A stretch of 64,000 nucleotides of DNA from Segatella cerevisiae (lineage in GTDB: Bacteria > Bacteroidota > Bacteroidia > Bacteroidales > Bacteroidaceae): the NCBI RefSeq assembly GCF_024054555.1, contig NZ_JAMXLY010000008.1:22196-86195 (forward strand), read 5' to 3'. The notes under the pieces were generated by a model. It did no database searches, was not told the DNA's origin, and was given only the letters and a program-made list of their open reading frames with translations. Below, piece by piece: positions 29,954-38,197 of this stretch; position 1 is the first letter of the stretch, and every line of letters begins with the position of its first letter. Made by a program: the position numbers and the translations under genes.

Positions 29954-30051
29954 CACTTCAAAGACTCATCCTCTTCGTTTTTTTATGCAACCCTTTCAAG
30001 AATAAATTATCACAAACGTGAGCAGAATGATTCAGAAGAAGAAGTCACTTT

Positions 30052-31542
30052 CTAATTGTTCCCGTTTTCTGCTACGATCTCCTTAGCCCTATTCCATCCG
30101 TAAGCATTCTGGTAAGCGTCCACGGAACCGGCAGGAACATGAAGGACCGAGTTCTTGTTCACCCCAAACTGGACCAATGCTGGAGGGGTTGCCCACTTGA
30201 CATGGATGTTCACGGCTGATACGTTTCCGAGTATGCCCGCATTTTCCTTGACATTCAAAGAGAGAGGGAACGAAATATCTTCCAGAGTAGACCCTGTGTT
30301 CAGAGAGAACATTCCGAGTTCTTCCAGTTGCGAATCCTCAGGAATCCGAATCTCTGACAGACTTTCACAGTTGAAGAAGGCATAGTCTCCGATATTCTTT
30401 ACCGTAGCAGGGATTTCAATCCGCGTCAAACTCTCACACATATTGAAAGCTCTGTATCCGATCCTCTGGAGTTGGGAAGGCAGGACGACTGACTCTATCG
30501 GAGTTCTGGTGATATCGAAGGCATAAGCATTGAGAGTCTGGTATTTGGACTCATAAGTATCTTTTTCTCCGACAATACTTTTCTCCGCATAGTCTTCTCC
30601 ACCTTCAGCCAGTTGGCAGTCTTTCAGGTCCAGATGGCGGAGATTCAGGTACGCTTCCGACTCCACGGCAACATTCCCAGTTGTATTAGTCACAACACAT
30701 CTCACCATGGGATGGAGCAAGATGCGCAAAGCCTGCATATCCGCTGTATTCAGTAATCCCGACAAGGTGAGCGATTCCAGATTCTTCCAGTCATGGGCGT
30801 TTCCTCCCAGCAAGATTTGCAGTTGTCCGGGTTCAGTCACCTGGATATGCTCTTCCTTTTTCAGTTCACGACTCCACTGGTGTACACCAACCTGGAGGTT
30901 TTCAGCACCGTCCGTAGAGAATTGCAATTCTGCTAATCTTCCCAAATCAGTGTTTTGCAGAGCCTCAAAATCATACCGGACGGTCTGGGCTTCCTCGCCT
31001 TTTTCAGTTACACTGCTATCCGTACAGGTAAGCCAAGTGGCAGAAGAAGGGATCGTTACCACTGGCATAGCCTTTCCATTCGATTTCACGGAAATAGAAA
31101 ACTTGCCCCCTTCTTTCACGATATCGACATGATCCGATGCTACCTTCATCTGTTTTTTCGGTTCCTGCCGGACAACAATTCTATACTTCTTATTTCCGGA
31201 CGTCAGGATGAGCGGCACTTGTCGGGACTCGATATCAGGATTGGCATCAATGTCAATTCGCACATGCCATCCGTCAGTTTCCTCATAAGCGGATGCCTGG
31301 CACCACTGGGATGATTCCTGCCCTTCCGTGCTATCTACCGTAACTTCCCAGGAGCCGGCATCAGAGGTGAAGGACAAGAACTTGGTGGTCGCATCGGCTG
31401 TCACTTTCAATGTACCTTGTCGGATAGCCTGTGAGGTTTCCGAGTCCGTTGTGAAGGATGAAATACTGTCTTCTGAGCTACAGGCTGTAATGCAGAAAAT
31501 AAGCAGAAAGCCAAAAAGGGCGGTTAGAATAGATTTCTTCAT
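30052..31542 (-). CDS. Surface lipoprotein with BACON domains and BspA-type leucine-rich repeats
   Basis: A 496-residue lipoprotein (lipobox ITACSS, Cys about residue 21). Residues about 40-135 and 140-240 look like two BACON-type beta-sandwich domains; the first ends in IVVRQEPKK. The C-terminal third (about 300-480) has BspA/TpLRR repeats such as LQRIGYRAFNMCESLTRIEIP and VKNIGDYAFFNCESLSEIRIP. Such proteins sit on the cell surface and bind host or dietary polymers or other cells. It is a single gene with its own consensus promoter and a leader of about 110 bases. The binding partner is unknown. Confidence 0.85.
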   Translation of the reverse strand: MKKSILTALFGFLLIFCITACSSEDSISSFTTDSETSQAIRQGTLKVTADATTKFLSFTSDAGSWEVTVDSTEGQESSQWCQASAYEETDGWHVRIDIDANPDIESRQVPLILTSGNKKYRIVVRQEPKKQMKVASDHVDIVKEGGKFSISVKSNGKAMPVVTIPSSATWLTCTDSSVTEKGEEAQTVRYDFEALQNTDLGRLAELQFSTDGAENLQVGVHQWSRELKKEEHIQVTEPGQLQILLGGNAHDWKNLESLTLSGLLNTADMQALRILLHPMVRCVVTNTTGNVAVESEAYLNLRHLDLKDCQLAEGGEDYAEKSIVGEKDTYESKYQTLNAYAFDITRTPIESVVLPSQLQRIGYRAFNMCESLTRIEIPATVKNIGDYAFFNCESLSEIRIPEDSQLEELGMFSLNTGSTLEDISFPLSLNVKENAGILGNVSAVNIHVKWATPPALVQFGVNKNSVLHVPAGSVDAYQNAYGWNRAKEIVAENGNN

Positions 31543-31661
31543 TTCTGTTCAGGTTAAGATTCTCTTTTAGATGGATTTAGACAATAAAAATGGTATTTGT
31601 TCCCTATTAATAGTAAAAAAATGATAGACATCCGAATTTCTTTACCAGTTCGAAAACAAGC

Positions 31662-31692
31662 CAAAGATAAGGTTTTTATTCTAATTGTACAA
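31662..31692 (-). promoter_or_regulatory. Consensus promoter of the BACON/LRR lipoprotein gene
   Basis: On the minus strand TTG (31690-31692), a 20-base spacer and TATCTTTG (31662-31669). The rest of the 306-base gap 31543-31848 shows no other feature. Confidence 0.75.
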
Positions 31693-31848
31693 GTTTTTAA
31701 GGAAAATATCCTTTAAAAAAAGCTTTTGGACAGTCTTATTTGTTAATCTCTCTAATTCTTTCTAAAAGAAAAGTGCGACAATATTTGTACTCCGTGGTAT
31801 TCAAGTTCCCACGTCCCTAATAAGTGGACCATTTACATCAAGAAGCGA

Positions 31849-32424
31849 TTAATCGTGACGCATACTAAATTCACAACCACAATATTGCTGGTTGTAAAAA
31901 TGATATTGTTTGATTATAGCTATGCGTCTTTCACTCAATCCGCCCTTTCGCCAGTTCTGTTCCCAGAACACAACGTCATCGAATGGTTCCACGGCAAAGC
32001 GACCAGCCTCAGATATTTGTTCCAAACTTTTCCAACGGCTTGAAGCCAACGTAGTCGTCAGAACTTTCAGATGATGCTCATGTGCATAGACGGCAGCCAA
32101 TCTCAGACGCAACTTAAAGCATTTCAAGCACCGATTCCCCCTTTCAGGTTCCTTCTCCAAACCTTTTATCGCCTGCAACCATCCCTCATGGTCGTAGTCC
32201 GCGTCAACCATTTCCAATCCTAAAGACTGCGCATAACGCGTACACTCATCCTTACGGATACGGTATTCCTCGTAAGGATAAATATTCGGATTACAGTAAT
32301 AGATCACGGGGGTTATGCCATGCTTCAACAAGCATTCGATAATAGCCGAAGAACAAGGCGCACAACACGTATGAAGCAGTACTTTAGATTCTTTCCCCGG
32401 AACTTCTATTTTAAGTTCTTTCAT
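31849..32424 (-). CDS. queH: Epoxyqueuosine reductase QueH
   Basis: A 191-residue QueH (DUF208) protein, which reduces epoxyqueuosine to queuosine in tRNA anticodons without cobalamin. Paired cysteines appear as LLHTCCAPCSS near the N-terminus, RCLKCFKLRL in the middle and YCGCEF near the C-terminus, the ligands of its iron-sulfur and metal centres. The frame extends five codons upstream from a TTG, but ATG 32424 is the natural start. Other queuosine genes are not in the window. Confidence 0.93.
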   Translation of the reverse strand: MKELKIEVPGKESKVLLHTCCAPCSSAIIECLLKHGITPVIYYCNPNIYPYEEYRIRKDECTRYAQSLGLEMVDADYDHEGWLQAIKGLEKEPERGNRCLKCFKLRLRLAAVYAHEHHLKVLTTTLASSRWKSLEQISEAGRFAVEPFDDVVFWEQNWRKGGLSERRIAIIKQYHFYNQQYCGCEFSMRHD

Positions 32425-32587
32425 CTCATCAAGAAACAATTAGATGTATTACATTCACTTTATCAGTCAATGTTTTCAGTTCGTAAAGGTACAATTTTTT
32501 TATAAGAAAGGAAAATCAGAAACCCTTTATTCATTTTTTAATCAAATCTACCCTATTTATGGGATTTTCTGGTATTCAAAAAAGCGG

Positions 32588-32595
32588 TATCTTTG
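32588..32595 (+). promoter_or_regulatory. -7 box of the B3/B4-domain gene
   Basis: TATCTTTG, 27 bases before the ATG at 32623, with a T-rich stretch (TTTT at 32565-32568) at the -33 position. Confidence 0.6.
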
Positions 32596-32622
32596 CACAG
32601 AATGTTATAGATTTAAAATCGG

Positions 32623-33306
32623 ATGCATATGGAATTCAAAGTCGAAAAGAAAGTTCTGGACGCAGGTGTCAAAATCCTGTTTGTGGTCATTGAAGGTTTG
32701 GACAACTCTCAAGACAGTCAGGAATGGCTGTCGTATAGGAAAAACAAGATCGCAGAACTATATCAAAAGTACGGTGGTATAGACGTACATGCTGATCCCA
32801 TATTGGAAGGATTCAATATTCTCCATGACAAGACCGGTGTCAGGCGGAGGAAGAACATACCGGCAAGTGAAAACCTCATCAAACTCCTTGAGAAGCACAG
32901 CAATTTGTTATATATCAATAAGGTCGTGGATATTTATAATCTGATCTCCCTTGAAAGCGAACTTGCGCTCGGAGCCCACAATATCGATCATGTGGACGGG
33001 AATGTCACCCTCCGCTTTACCCGTGGAGACGAGAAATACATTCCCCTAGGACAAACAGAGCCACAACCTGTAAAACCTCATGAGTACAGTTATATTGATG
33101 ATTCAAATGAAATTCTCTGCAGACTGGAAATCCGACAAGTTGAGAAAACCCTCGTCGACAAGTCTACAACGAATGTCTTCTATATCGTCCAAGGAAATGA
33201 GGCTACTCCTGATAGTTTGGTCAAACAAACAGCCCAGCAGATCATCGATACAACCGTCAAGTTTTGTGGCGGAAAAGGAAAAATCATTGTCCCTGAGGTC
33301 ATCTAA
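32623..33306 (+). CDS. Stand-alone B3/B4 tRNA-binding-domain protein
   Basis: A 227-residue protein of the COG3382 type: the B3/B4 domain otherwise found in the beta chain of phenylalanyl-tRNA synthetase. Typical blocks are VVIEGLDNS, GFNILHDKTGVRRRKNIPASENLI, KVVDIYNLISLESELALGAHNIDHVDG and the final ATPDSLVKQTAQQIIDTTVKFCGG. In the synthetase this domain edits mischarged Tyr-tRNA; the stand-alone proteins have no settled role and may act in trans on mischarged tRNA or amino-acid derivatives. The start may be the second ATG at 32629. It has its own promoter and converges on the next gene. Confidence 0.85.
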   Translation: MHMEFKVEKKVLDAGVKILFVVIEGLDNSQDSQEWLSYRKNKIAELYQKYGGIDVHADPILEGFNILHDKTGVRRRKNIPASENLIKLLEKHSNLLYINKVVDIYNLISLESELALGAHNIDHVDGNVTLRFTRGDEKYIPLGQTEPQPVKPHEYSYIDDSNEILCRLEIRQVEKTLVDKSTTNVFYIVQGNEATPDSLVKQTAQQIIDTTVKFCGGKGKIIVPEVI

Positions 33307-33387
33307 AGCAATCAAAATAAAGGCAGCAACACCCTACTTCTTCTAAAGATCCATTGTCAGATAAGCCCCTAGTGACATCGAATGATC

Positions 33388-34269
33388 TCAATGGCAGGTT
33401 GCGTCATATTTCTTCCTTTTTTTCCGTATCAGATAGATGGTCAGGGCGAGTAATTCGATGGCCAATACTGCGAAATGGTACGGATAATGTGAAGGATCGT
33501 TCCAAATCTTACTGAGAATTTTTGTGCGGGTGAAAGCTTCCACTGCTATCCAGAAGACGATGACAGTAGCTACACCCATTCGGATATTTGCGCCCCAGTT
33601 ACGCAAGTACAATTGTTTTTTGAAGATAAACGGTGTCCCGATGAGTGCACCTAAGGCAACTGCGAATGTGAGCGGATGCTCACGCCCGAGGAAATGGCTG
33701 TCATAGCAGAACATCAAGAGCAGATAACAGGTCCACAGCATCATACAGATTTCCATAAAAGTGATGATGCTCGTATGACGGGTCATTGCACGGGCCGCGA
33801 TCTCATGTTTGCGCTTTCCCAGAAATCTGTCCTGCAACCAGTTGATGAAGTTGCAGCCGTTTCTGGTACTGAAGATGTAAAGCACCATGACCATTGCCCA
33901 CAATCCGAATGTTGCAGACAGCAACAAGTATTCGGGGCGACTGAGGATCTGTCCCGTGAGCGGATCAAGTTCTGCCTGAGTATGGAACCGGTCGGCATAA
34001 TACATGAAGAGGAAATCTACCCATCCTGTCCAGAAGAAGATTCCTCCGATAAGTCCCAGGAGTGTCTGACGCGTATCACCTTTCACAAATACTCCGGCGA
34101 TCACCATGCCCAAACCTACAAGGCCGAGCAAAAAACCGGCACCCAGGAGTTGTTCGCCCGTATAATTGTCTTTCAAAAACTTTGCGATCAGATGTACAAT
34201 GGGCATTGATACAAGGATAATGCCTACAGAGATCAGAGACCGATTATAGTATTTTTTATGTTCTGTCAT
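33388..34269 (-). CDS. Uncharacterised eight-helix membrane protein
   Basis: A 293-residue integral membrane protein I do not recognise. About eight hydrophobic helices can be counted, for example SVGIILVSMPIVHLIAKF, FLLGLVGLGMVIAGVF, ATFGLWAMVMVLYIF, ICMMLWTCYLLLMFCY and FAVLAIELLALTIYLI. The loops carry Asp, Tyr and His residues (WVDFLFMYYADRFH) and the C-terminus is strongly basic (RKKRKKYD). ATG 34269 is preferred to the one two codons upstream, which encodes an extra MI. It is the last gene of the leftward pair with the lipoprotein at 34423, after a gap of about 150 bases. Confidence 0.75.
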   Translation of the reverse strand: MTEHKKYYNRSLISVGIILVSMPIVHLIAKFLKDNYTGEQLLGAGFLLGLVGLGMVIAGVFVKGDTRQTLLGLIGGIFFWTGWVDFLFMYYADRFHTQAELDPLTGQILSRPEYLLLSATFGLWAMVMVLYIFSTRNGCNFINWLQDRFLGKRKHEIAARAMTRHTSIITFMEICMMLWTCYLLLMFCYDSHFLGREHPLTFAVALGALIGTPFIFKKQLYLRNWGANIRMGVATVIVFWIAVEAFTRTKILSKIWNDPSHYPYHFAVLAIELLALTIYLIRKKRKKYDATCH

Positions 34270-34422
34270 AATCACGTTGATTATTGATAACCTCAGATTT
34301 CTTTTCTATTTTAAAGTCAGTATAAAAATGATTCAGTAATGGAGAGGTATCGCCCCTCCCTACTATGCAGGATTCAGCATTCGATATCCGTGATTCCTTT
34401 TTCCTGACATTGATTTCTTCAC

Positions 34423-35847
34423 TTACATATCTTTCCACTTAACAGACGCCTTCTGTTTGGGTTTCAGGTATTTGTCTGTAATGGTGACAGAAGACTGTTT
34501 GAGATATTTCAGATTGGCTTTGATGAATGGTTGGGTCTCCGCTTTCTGATACACATCATCGTATATCCCGAACAGAGAGTTGTCGAGTTTACCGTCATTC
34601 ACGATTTTTCCATCTACGATCGAATACTGAATAGTCGGGTATTTGATCTTGCACGCATCCAGATCACCGAGTTCCAGATTGCCGAAAAACTCAAGGCCGC
34701 TCAAATCCAATGCTTTCAGATGAGGCAACAAGACAAAGCGATTGACTTCTACAACGGTAGCCAATTCCGGGTATTTGATCTCTTCGATGTCGTCACAGCC
34801 TTCCACATCGATCGTCGACACATCCGGTCCCACAGTTTCAGTGGCATAAGCCCTCTGACCGAAAAGATTAGAGTTGCTCAGGTCTATCGTCTTGACACCT
34901 TTGCAGGAATACATTTCGAGATGATACAAGTTTGTCGCCTGACTCAAATCCAAACCGTTGACAAAGTTGACATGATTGAACTTGAGGACGGAGGCTTGAG
35001 GATTGACCTTCAGATCGGGGATATCCTGATCATTCGGTCCCGCATTAACCATGAGGGTGGTACCTGTATAAGTGGGATTGTTCCAGATATATTGGAATCC
35101 GTCGAAGGTGGAAGGCTGAAATGTTGGGGCTATGGGCGCCGAACTCTGATCATCAGAAGAGAAAGTCTTCGATAGATCTATAAGGGTATCCTTATTGTCT
35201 GTGACGGTGAACACCTGAGAAAAATGATTATAGAGATATTGCCTCAATTTCCTGTCAGGGACCGAGCGGAACGTGTTATAAGGAGTCAATTTCCCTTTTG
35301 CATCAGCAAGATTGATATAGACCGTTTTCTTGTCAGACTTGTTTCTCGCATAGAAGGCGACCAACTGATCCTGGTCATACTTGACATTCTCGGGCAGATA
35401 GAGTTGGTCGAACTCATGCATGATTATACAGTTCCCGAAACCGTAATCCTTGACCAGCGTCGTATTAGAAAGTCCTTTTACCTCATAGATATCGTTATTG
35501 CGCAAGTCCAAGTCTACAACCTGTGAAGGCAGAGTGGAGACATCGACAGAAAATTTATAATCGTTGTTCTGCAGATTGACGGCTCTCAGGTTAGGGAGTT
35601 GGTCAAGTCCTGTAAAGTTTTTCAGTTTCGTTCTTGACAAGTCCAAGGAATCCGTCTTCAAAGCCTTGTCGTCCAACAAGAGTTGGTTCTTGTCATTAAA
35701 CTTGAATCCCTTGTCTTTCAGCACCTGTATGAGCGAATCATTGGTCATAGGAACGTTGGGGTATGTAGGTCCGTCACTATCATTGTTGCATGCTGAAAAA
35801 CCAAGGATCGTGGCAGCCATCGCTCCCATTACAAAAATTTTATTCAT
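34423..35847 (-). CDS. Leucine-rich-repeat lipoprotein
   Basis: A 474-residue lipoprotein (lipobox GFSACN, Cys about residue 20). Residues about 65-135 are leucine-rich repeats (LDLSRTKLKNFTGLDQLPNLRAVNLQNN, VVDLDLRNNDIYEVKGL) and more irregular repeats occur near 290-400 (LYHLEMYSCKGVKTIDLSNS, LKALDLSGLEFFGNLELGDL). It is predicted to face the cell surface or periplasm and bind protein or polysaccharide; no catalytic motif is seen. It has a well-formed consensus promoter with a leader of about 30 bases. Confidence 0.8.
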   Translation of the reverse strand: MNKIFVMGAMAATILGFSACNNDSDGPTYPNVPMTNDSLIQVLKDKGFKFNDKNQLLLDDKALKTDSLDLSRTKLKNFTGLDQLPNLRAVNLQNNDYKFSVDVSTLPSQVVDLDLRNNDIYEVKGLSNTTLVKDYGFGNCIIMHEFDQLYLPENVKYDQDQLVAFYARNKSDKKTVYINLADAKGKLTPYNTFRSVPDRKLRQYLYNHFSQVFTVTDNKDTLIDLSKTFSSDDQSSAPIAPTFQPSTFDGFQYIWNNPTYTGTTLMVNAGPNDQDIPDLKVNPQASVLKFNHVNFVNGLDLSQATNLYHLEMYSCKGVKTIDLSNSNLFGQRAYATETVGPDVSTIDVEGCDDIEEIKYPELATVVEVNRFVLLPHLKALDLSGLEFFGNLELGDLDACKIKYPTIQYSIVDGKIVNDGKLDNSLFGIYDDVYQKAETQPFIKANLKYLKQSSVTITDKYLKPKQKASVKWKDM

Positions 35848-35884
35848 ATCTGCTATAATATAGATTTAGTTAACTTAATCGGTG

Positions 35885-35915
35885 CAAATGTAAAAGAAAT
35901 ATCATAGCAATGCAA
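35885..35915 (-). promoter_or_regulatory. Consensus promoter of the LRR lipoprotein gene
   Basis: On the minus strand TTG (35913-35915), a 20-base spacer and TACATTTG (35885-35892). Confidence 0.75.
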
Positions 35916-36262
35916 TACCTAAAAAGTATGATATTGATAAAAAATCTCTTGATACTTCCTCAAAATGACCAAGAGATGATTCTTTCCATAAAGATCCTTT
36001 GTTCAATTATTATACTCTATCAATGCCGGACGGCAGGATCCGGGATGCGAAATCTATCGAAAAAAGTCCGTCAAATAACAGATAATTAAAGTATATTCTC
36101 TTCCTCCAGTCTGTTCAGATGTCGAGTATTGAGTAAGTCCTTTATGATTCAACACAGAAAGGAAAAAGAGATCGGATTGCCTCCAGTCAAAAAACTGAAG
36201 TGTTGACGGGCAGCAATCCTTTTCTGTAACGGACCTCAAATTGGGTGTGTTGTATGAATAAA
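35916..36262. other. Intergenic stretch without a supported gene
   Basis: About 350 bases between the LRR lipoprotein promoter and the terminator of the BamE-like gene. A loose stem (AATCTCTTG with CAAGAGAT) is near 35942-35975. A 73-codon open frame on the minus strand (36054-36275) has no ribosome site, promoter or recognisable protein pattern and is not accepted. Confidence 0.5.
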
Positions 36263-36294
36263 CTGATAAGTACAATGAGAGATGTACTTATCAG
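36263..36294 (-). terminator. Terminator of the BamE-like gene
   Basis: CTGATAAGTACA and TGTACTTATCAG form a perfect 12-bp stem with an 8-base loop, 16 bases past the stop. On the minus strand TTTATTC follows. Confidence 0.7.
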
Positions 36295-36309
36295 ATAAAA
36301 TGACCGTCT

Positions 36310-36990
36310 TTATCTCCCCTGCATGATCCGTGCAGCTTTTTCCTTGTCGTCATTGAATTGGAATAAGTGGTAAATGCTGTAAGCATTCTGCGGATCGACA
36401 ATATGATGTGCCATGAACTTTAGGGCCGTCAATTGATTGTTGGCGAACGGAAACAGTTCCAGTATCCTGGCACATTGGTTGCAGGTATAATATCCGCCAA
36501 GGCTGGCGACCTCGATCAGATCGAATTTGTTATCGTCAAAACTGGCAGCCTTGACCTTGCGGTACAAGACCGAGAATTCATTCTCATCCAGGCAATGGAC
36601 AGGGTAAGGACGGTTCGGAAAAGGAACTCCGCCAGAAGGGAGGGTGGCATAAGGTGGTGCTGTCGCCGGAGTCCTGTTGTCGACCGTAACGTCATCTGAA
36701 GTGACGAGAATATCCTGATAATTGATGACCCTATCATTGAGATCAAAGTCTACAAGAATCTTGTCATCATATTTATCAAGGAAACTGCCATATTTAAAAT
36801 ATTCCCAATGCTCTCCGTATTGATTGAAACTGGTAGCTCTCGGTTTTCCAAGAATTTCCATCACTTCCTGTTTGCTCATGCCACGCTGGACAGTTCTCTT
36901 GTCTTTTGCCATAGTGCCTATGCTGAATGCAGAGAACAACAAGAGGATGATTCCACTTAAAAGGAATGTTCTTAAGGAGGTATTTTTCAT
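36310..36990 (-). CDS. SmpA/BamE-like domain joined to a DUF4476-like domain
   Basis: A 226-residue secreted protein with a signal peptide (about residues 1-28, ending TMAKD). Residues about 32-90 resemble the SmpA/OmlA (BamE) fold: VQRGMSKQEVMEILGKPRATSF followed by HWEYFKYGSF and the DFDLNDRVINYQ strand. Residues about 135-225 (DENEFSVLYRKVKAASFDDNKFDLIEVAS, then a CNQC motif, then FMAHHIVDPQNAYSIYHLF) resemble DUF4476, a helical domain common in this phylum. It has no lipobox, so it is probably periplasmic. The role is not known; an envelope quality-control function is only a guess from the BamE-like part. Confidence 0.75.
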   Translation of the reverse strand: MKNTSLRTFLLSGIILLLFSAFSIGTMAKDKRTVQRGMSKQEVMEILGKPRATSFNQYGEHWEYFKYGSFLDKYDDKILVDFDLNDRVINYQDILVTSDDVTVDNRTPATAPPYATLPSGGVPFPNRPYPVHCLDENEFSVLYRKVKAASFDDNKFDLIEVASLGGYYTCNQCARILELFPFANNQLTALKFMAHHIVDPQNAYSIYHLFQFNDDKEKAARIMQGR

Positions 36991-37110
36991 GTCTGACGTT
37001 GTAAGAATTTAATTTTAAATCATTTCCGGACTAGGCTTACAATAATGGATAAAGCCGTACCAGCGACCTTGATAACGGTGACTAATAGGCCTATTATCAT
37101 TACGTATTGG

Positions 37111-37141
37111 CAAAGATAATGCATTTATCCCTTTCCGACAA
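37111..37141 (-). promoter_or_regulatory. Consensus promoter of the BamE-like gene
   Basis: On the minus strand TTG (37139-37141), a 20-base spacer and TATCTTTG (37111-37118); leader of about 115 bases. The rest of the 380-base gap 36991-37370 shows nothing further. Confidence 0.75.
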
Positions 37142-37370
37142 AACAAACTGAGTCTATTTTGGAAAATACGGGAAAATATTCTCAGGCGGACAGGTTGAAA
37201 ACAAAGGATAAAGACAGAAACGGGATTAGAATACAAAACATACCTCCCTCCCTCATCGCTTTGCAAGACCATTTAATTTTTATGCAAGGAGAGTTCACGG
37301 AAAAGGACGGGATATCTGAAGCAAAGAGTGTTTACTCAGGCAGGATTAACTAGACAGATACAGATTAGAT

Positions 37371-37781
37371 TTAATCCTTTTCGTGTAGACCTGAAGTGTT
37401 CAGGTCTTTCTGTTTCTCTGCCTTGCCCCACAACTGAGAAGGCGTCAATGTCGTTTCAATCAACTCGATAGGTGCACCACCTCCGTCAATTATAGCGACC
37501 TTATAATCAGGTATGGGTTCATAAGGCCCCAGCAATAATTTCTGCCCTGCAATGGCATCCTCCAGACTATCGACCTGCAAAGCCACGTGAGGCATGGTCT
37601 GTATGAGTTTGGGCAAGGGACAACCGGGTTCAAACCGATGAAACTGGATTCTGAAATCCCCGTCAGCATCAGAAGTATACATTTTGAATGCCTTACTGTA
37701 TCTTTCGTTTGGTCTGACCTCTTTGGTCGGAATGCCGAGATGGTGATAAATATATTTCTTATCGAAAGAATTTGTGCTCAT
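37371..37781 (-). CDS. VOC-superfamily (glyoxalase-like) protein
   Basis: A 136-residue protein with the paired beta-alpha-beta pattern of the vicinal-oxygen-chelate fold: an N-terminal YIYHHLGIPT strand and helix, MPHVALQVDSLEDAIAG in the middle, and IIDGGGAPIELIE at the end, where the last Glu would be a metal ligand. Members include glyoxalases, dioxygenases and binding proteins; the substrate here is unknown. A -7 box lies about 60 bases before the ATG. The C-terminal tail (KQKDLNTSGLHEKD) is outside the domain. Confidence 0.75.
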   Translation of the reverse strand: MSTNSFDKKYIYHHLGIPTKEVRPNERYSKAFKMYTSDADGDFRIQFHRFEPGCPLPKLIQTMPHVALQVDSLEDAIAGQKLLLGPYEPIPDYKVAIIDGGGAPIELIETTLTPSQLWGKAEKQKDLNTSGLHEKD

Positions 37782-37841
37782 GCTTATAACTATTATCGTT
37801 CAATTACTTTAGCTGATATGTAAATTCAATTCATTCCGATA

Positions 37842-37849
37842 CAAAGATA
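37842..37849 (-). promoter_or_regulatory. -7 box of the VOC gene
   Basis: TATCTTTG on the minus strand. No TTG about 20 bases upstream. Confidence 0.5.
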
Positions 37850-38070
37850 CACATTATCTCTTTGATCAGGAAGGAGAAAGCTTAGTATTTCCGGTAAAGA
37901 CCGAAAATATAAGGTCCAACGTGTCCGTGGAAATCAGTGATAAACAATCACCTGCTTTCAATGAGATCAGATTACTCTCACCTAGAGAAAGCTGATATTG
38001 CCGGCAGCTCTCTGAATATGGGAGAAGGCATTTCCTGATGAAGCATTGGGTCAATGTACGGAAAAGCAAA

Positions 38071-38108
38071 AGAACCGGCATCATCTATTGCAGATGGTGG
38101 CCGGTTCT
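38071..38108 (-). terminator. Rho-independent terminator of the MscS gene
   Basis: AGAACCGGC and GCCGGTTCT form a perfect 9-bp stem, extended by an inner CATCT/AGATG stem. On the minus strand a T-rich run (TTTTGCTTTTCC) follows. It lies 90 bases past the mscS stop. The 350-base gap 37850-38197 holds nothing else convincing. Confidence 0.85.
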
Positions 38109-38197
38109 CTCATTCTAGAGATACATTCGTACTCCAAGGCGACATACTTATCGCTGTATCAAACTATGCCGCCCGTATGATCAGAAGTGCAGCAAAA

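Noticed and set aside
36054..36275. 73-codon minus-strand frame between the LRR lipoprotein and BamE-like genes
   Set aside because: It runs into the terminator stem and has no start signal or recognisable composition.
37866..38084. 72-codon minus-strand frame upstream of the VOC gene
   Set aside because: Its beginning overlaps the mscS terminator hairpin, and no start signal is seen.
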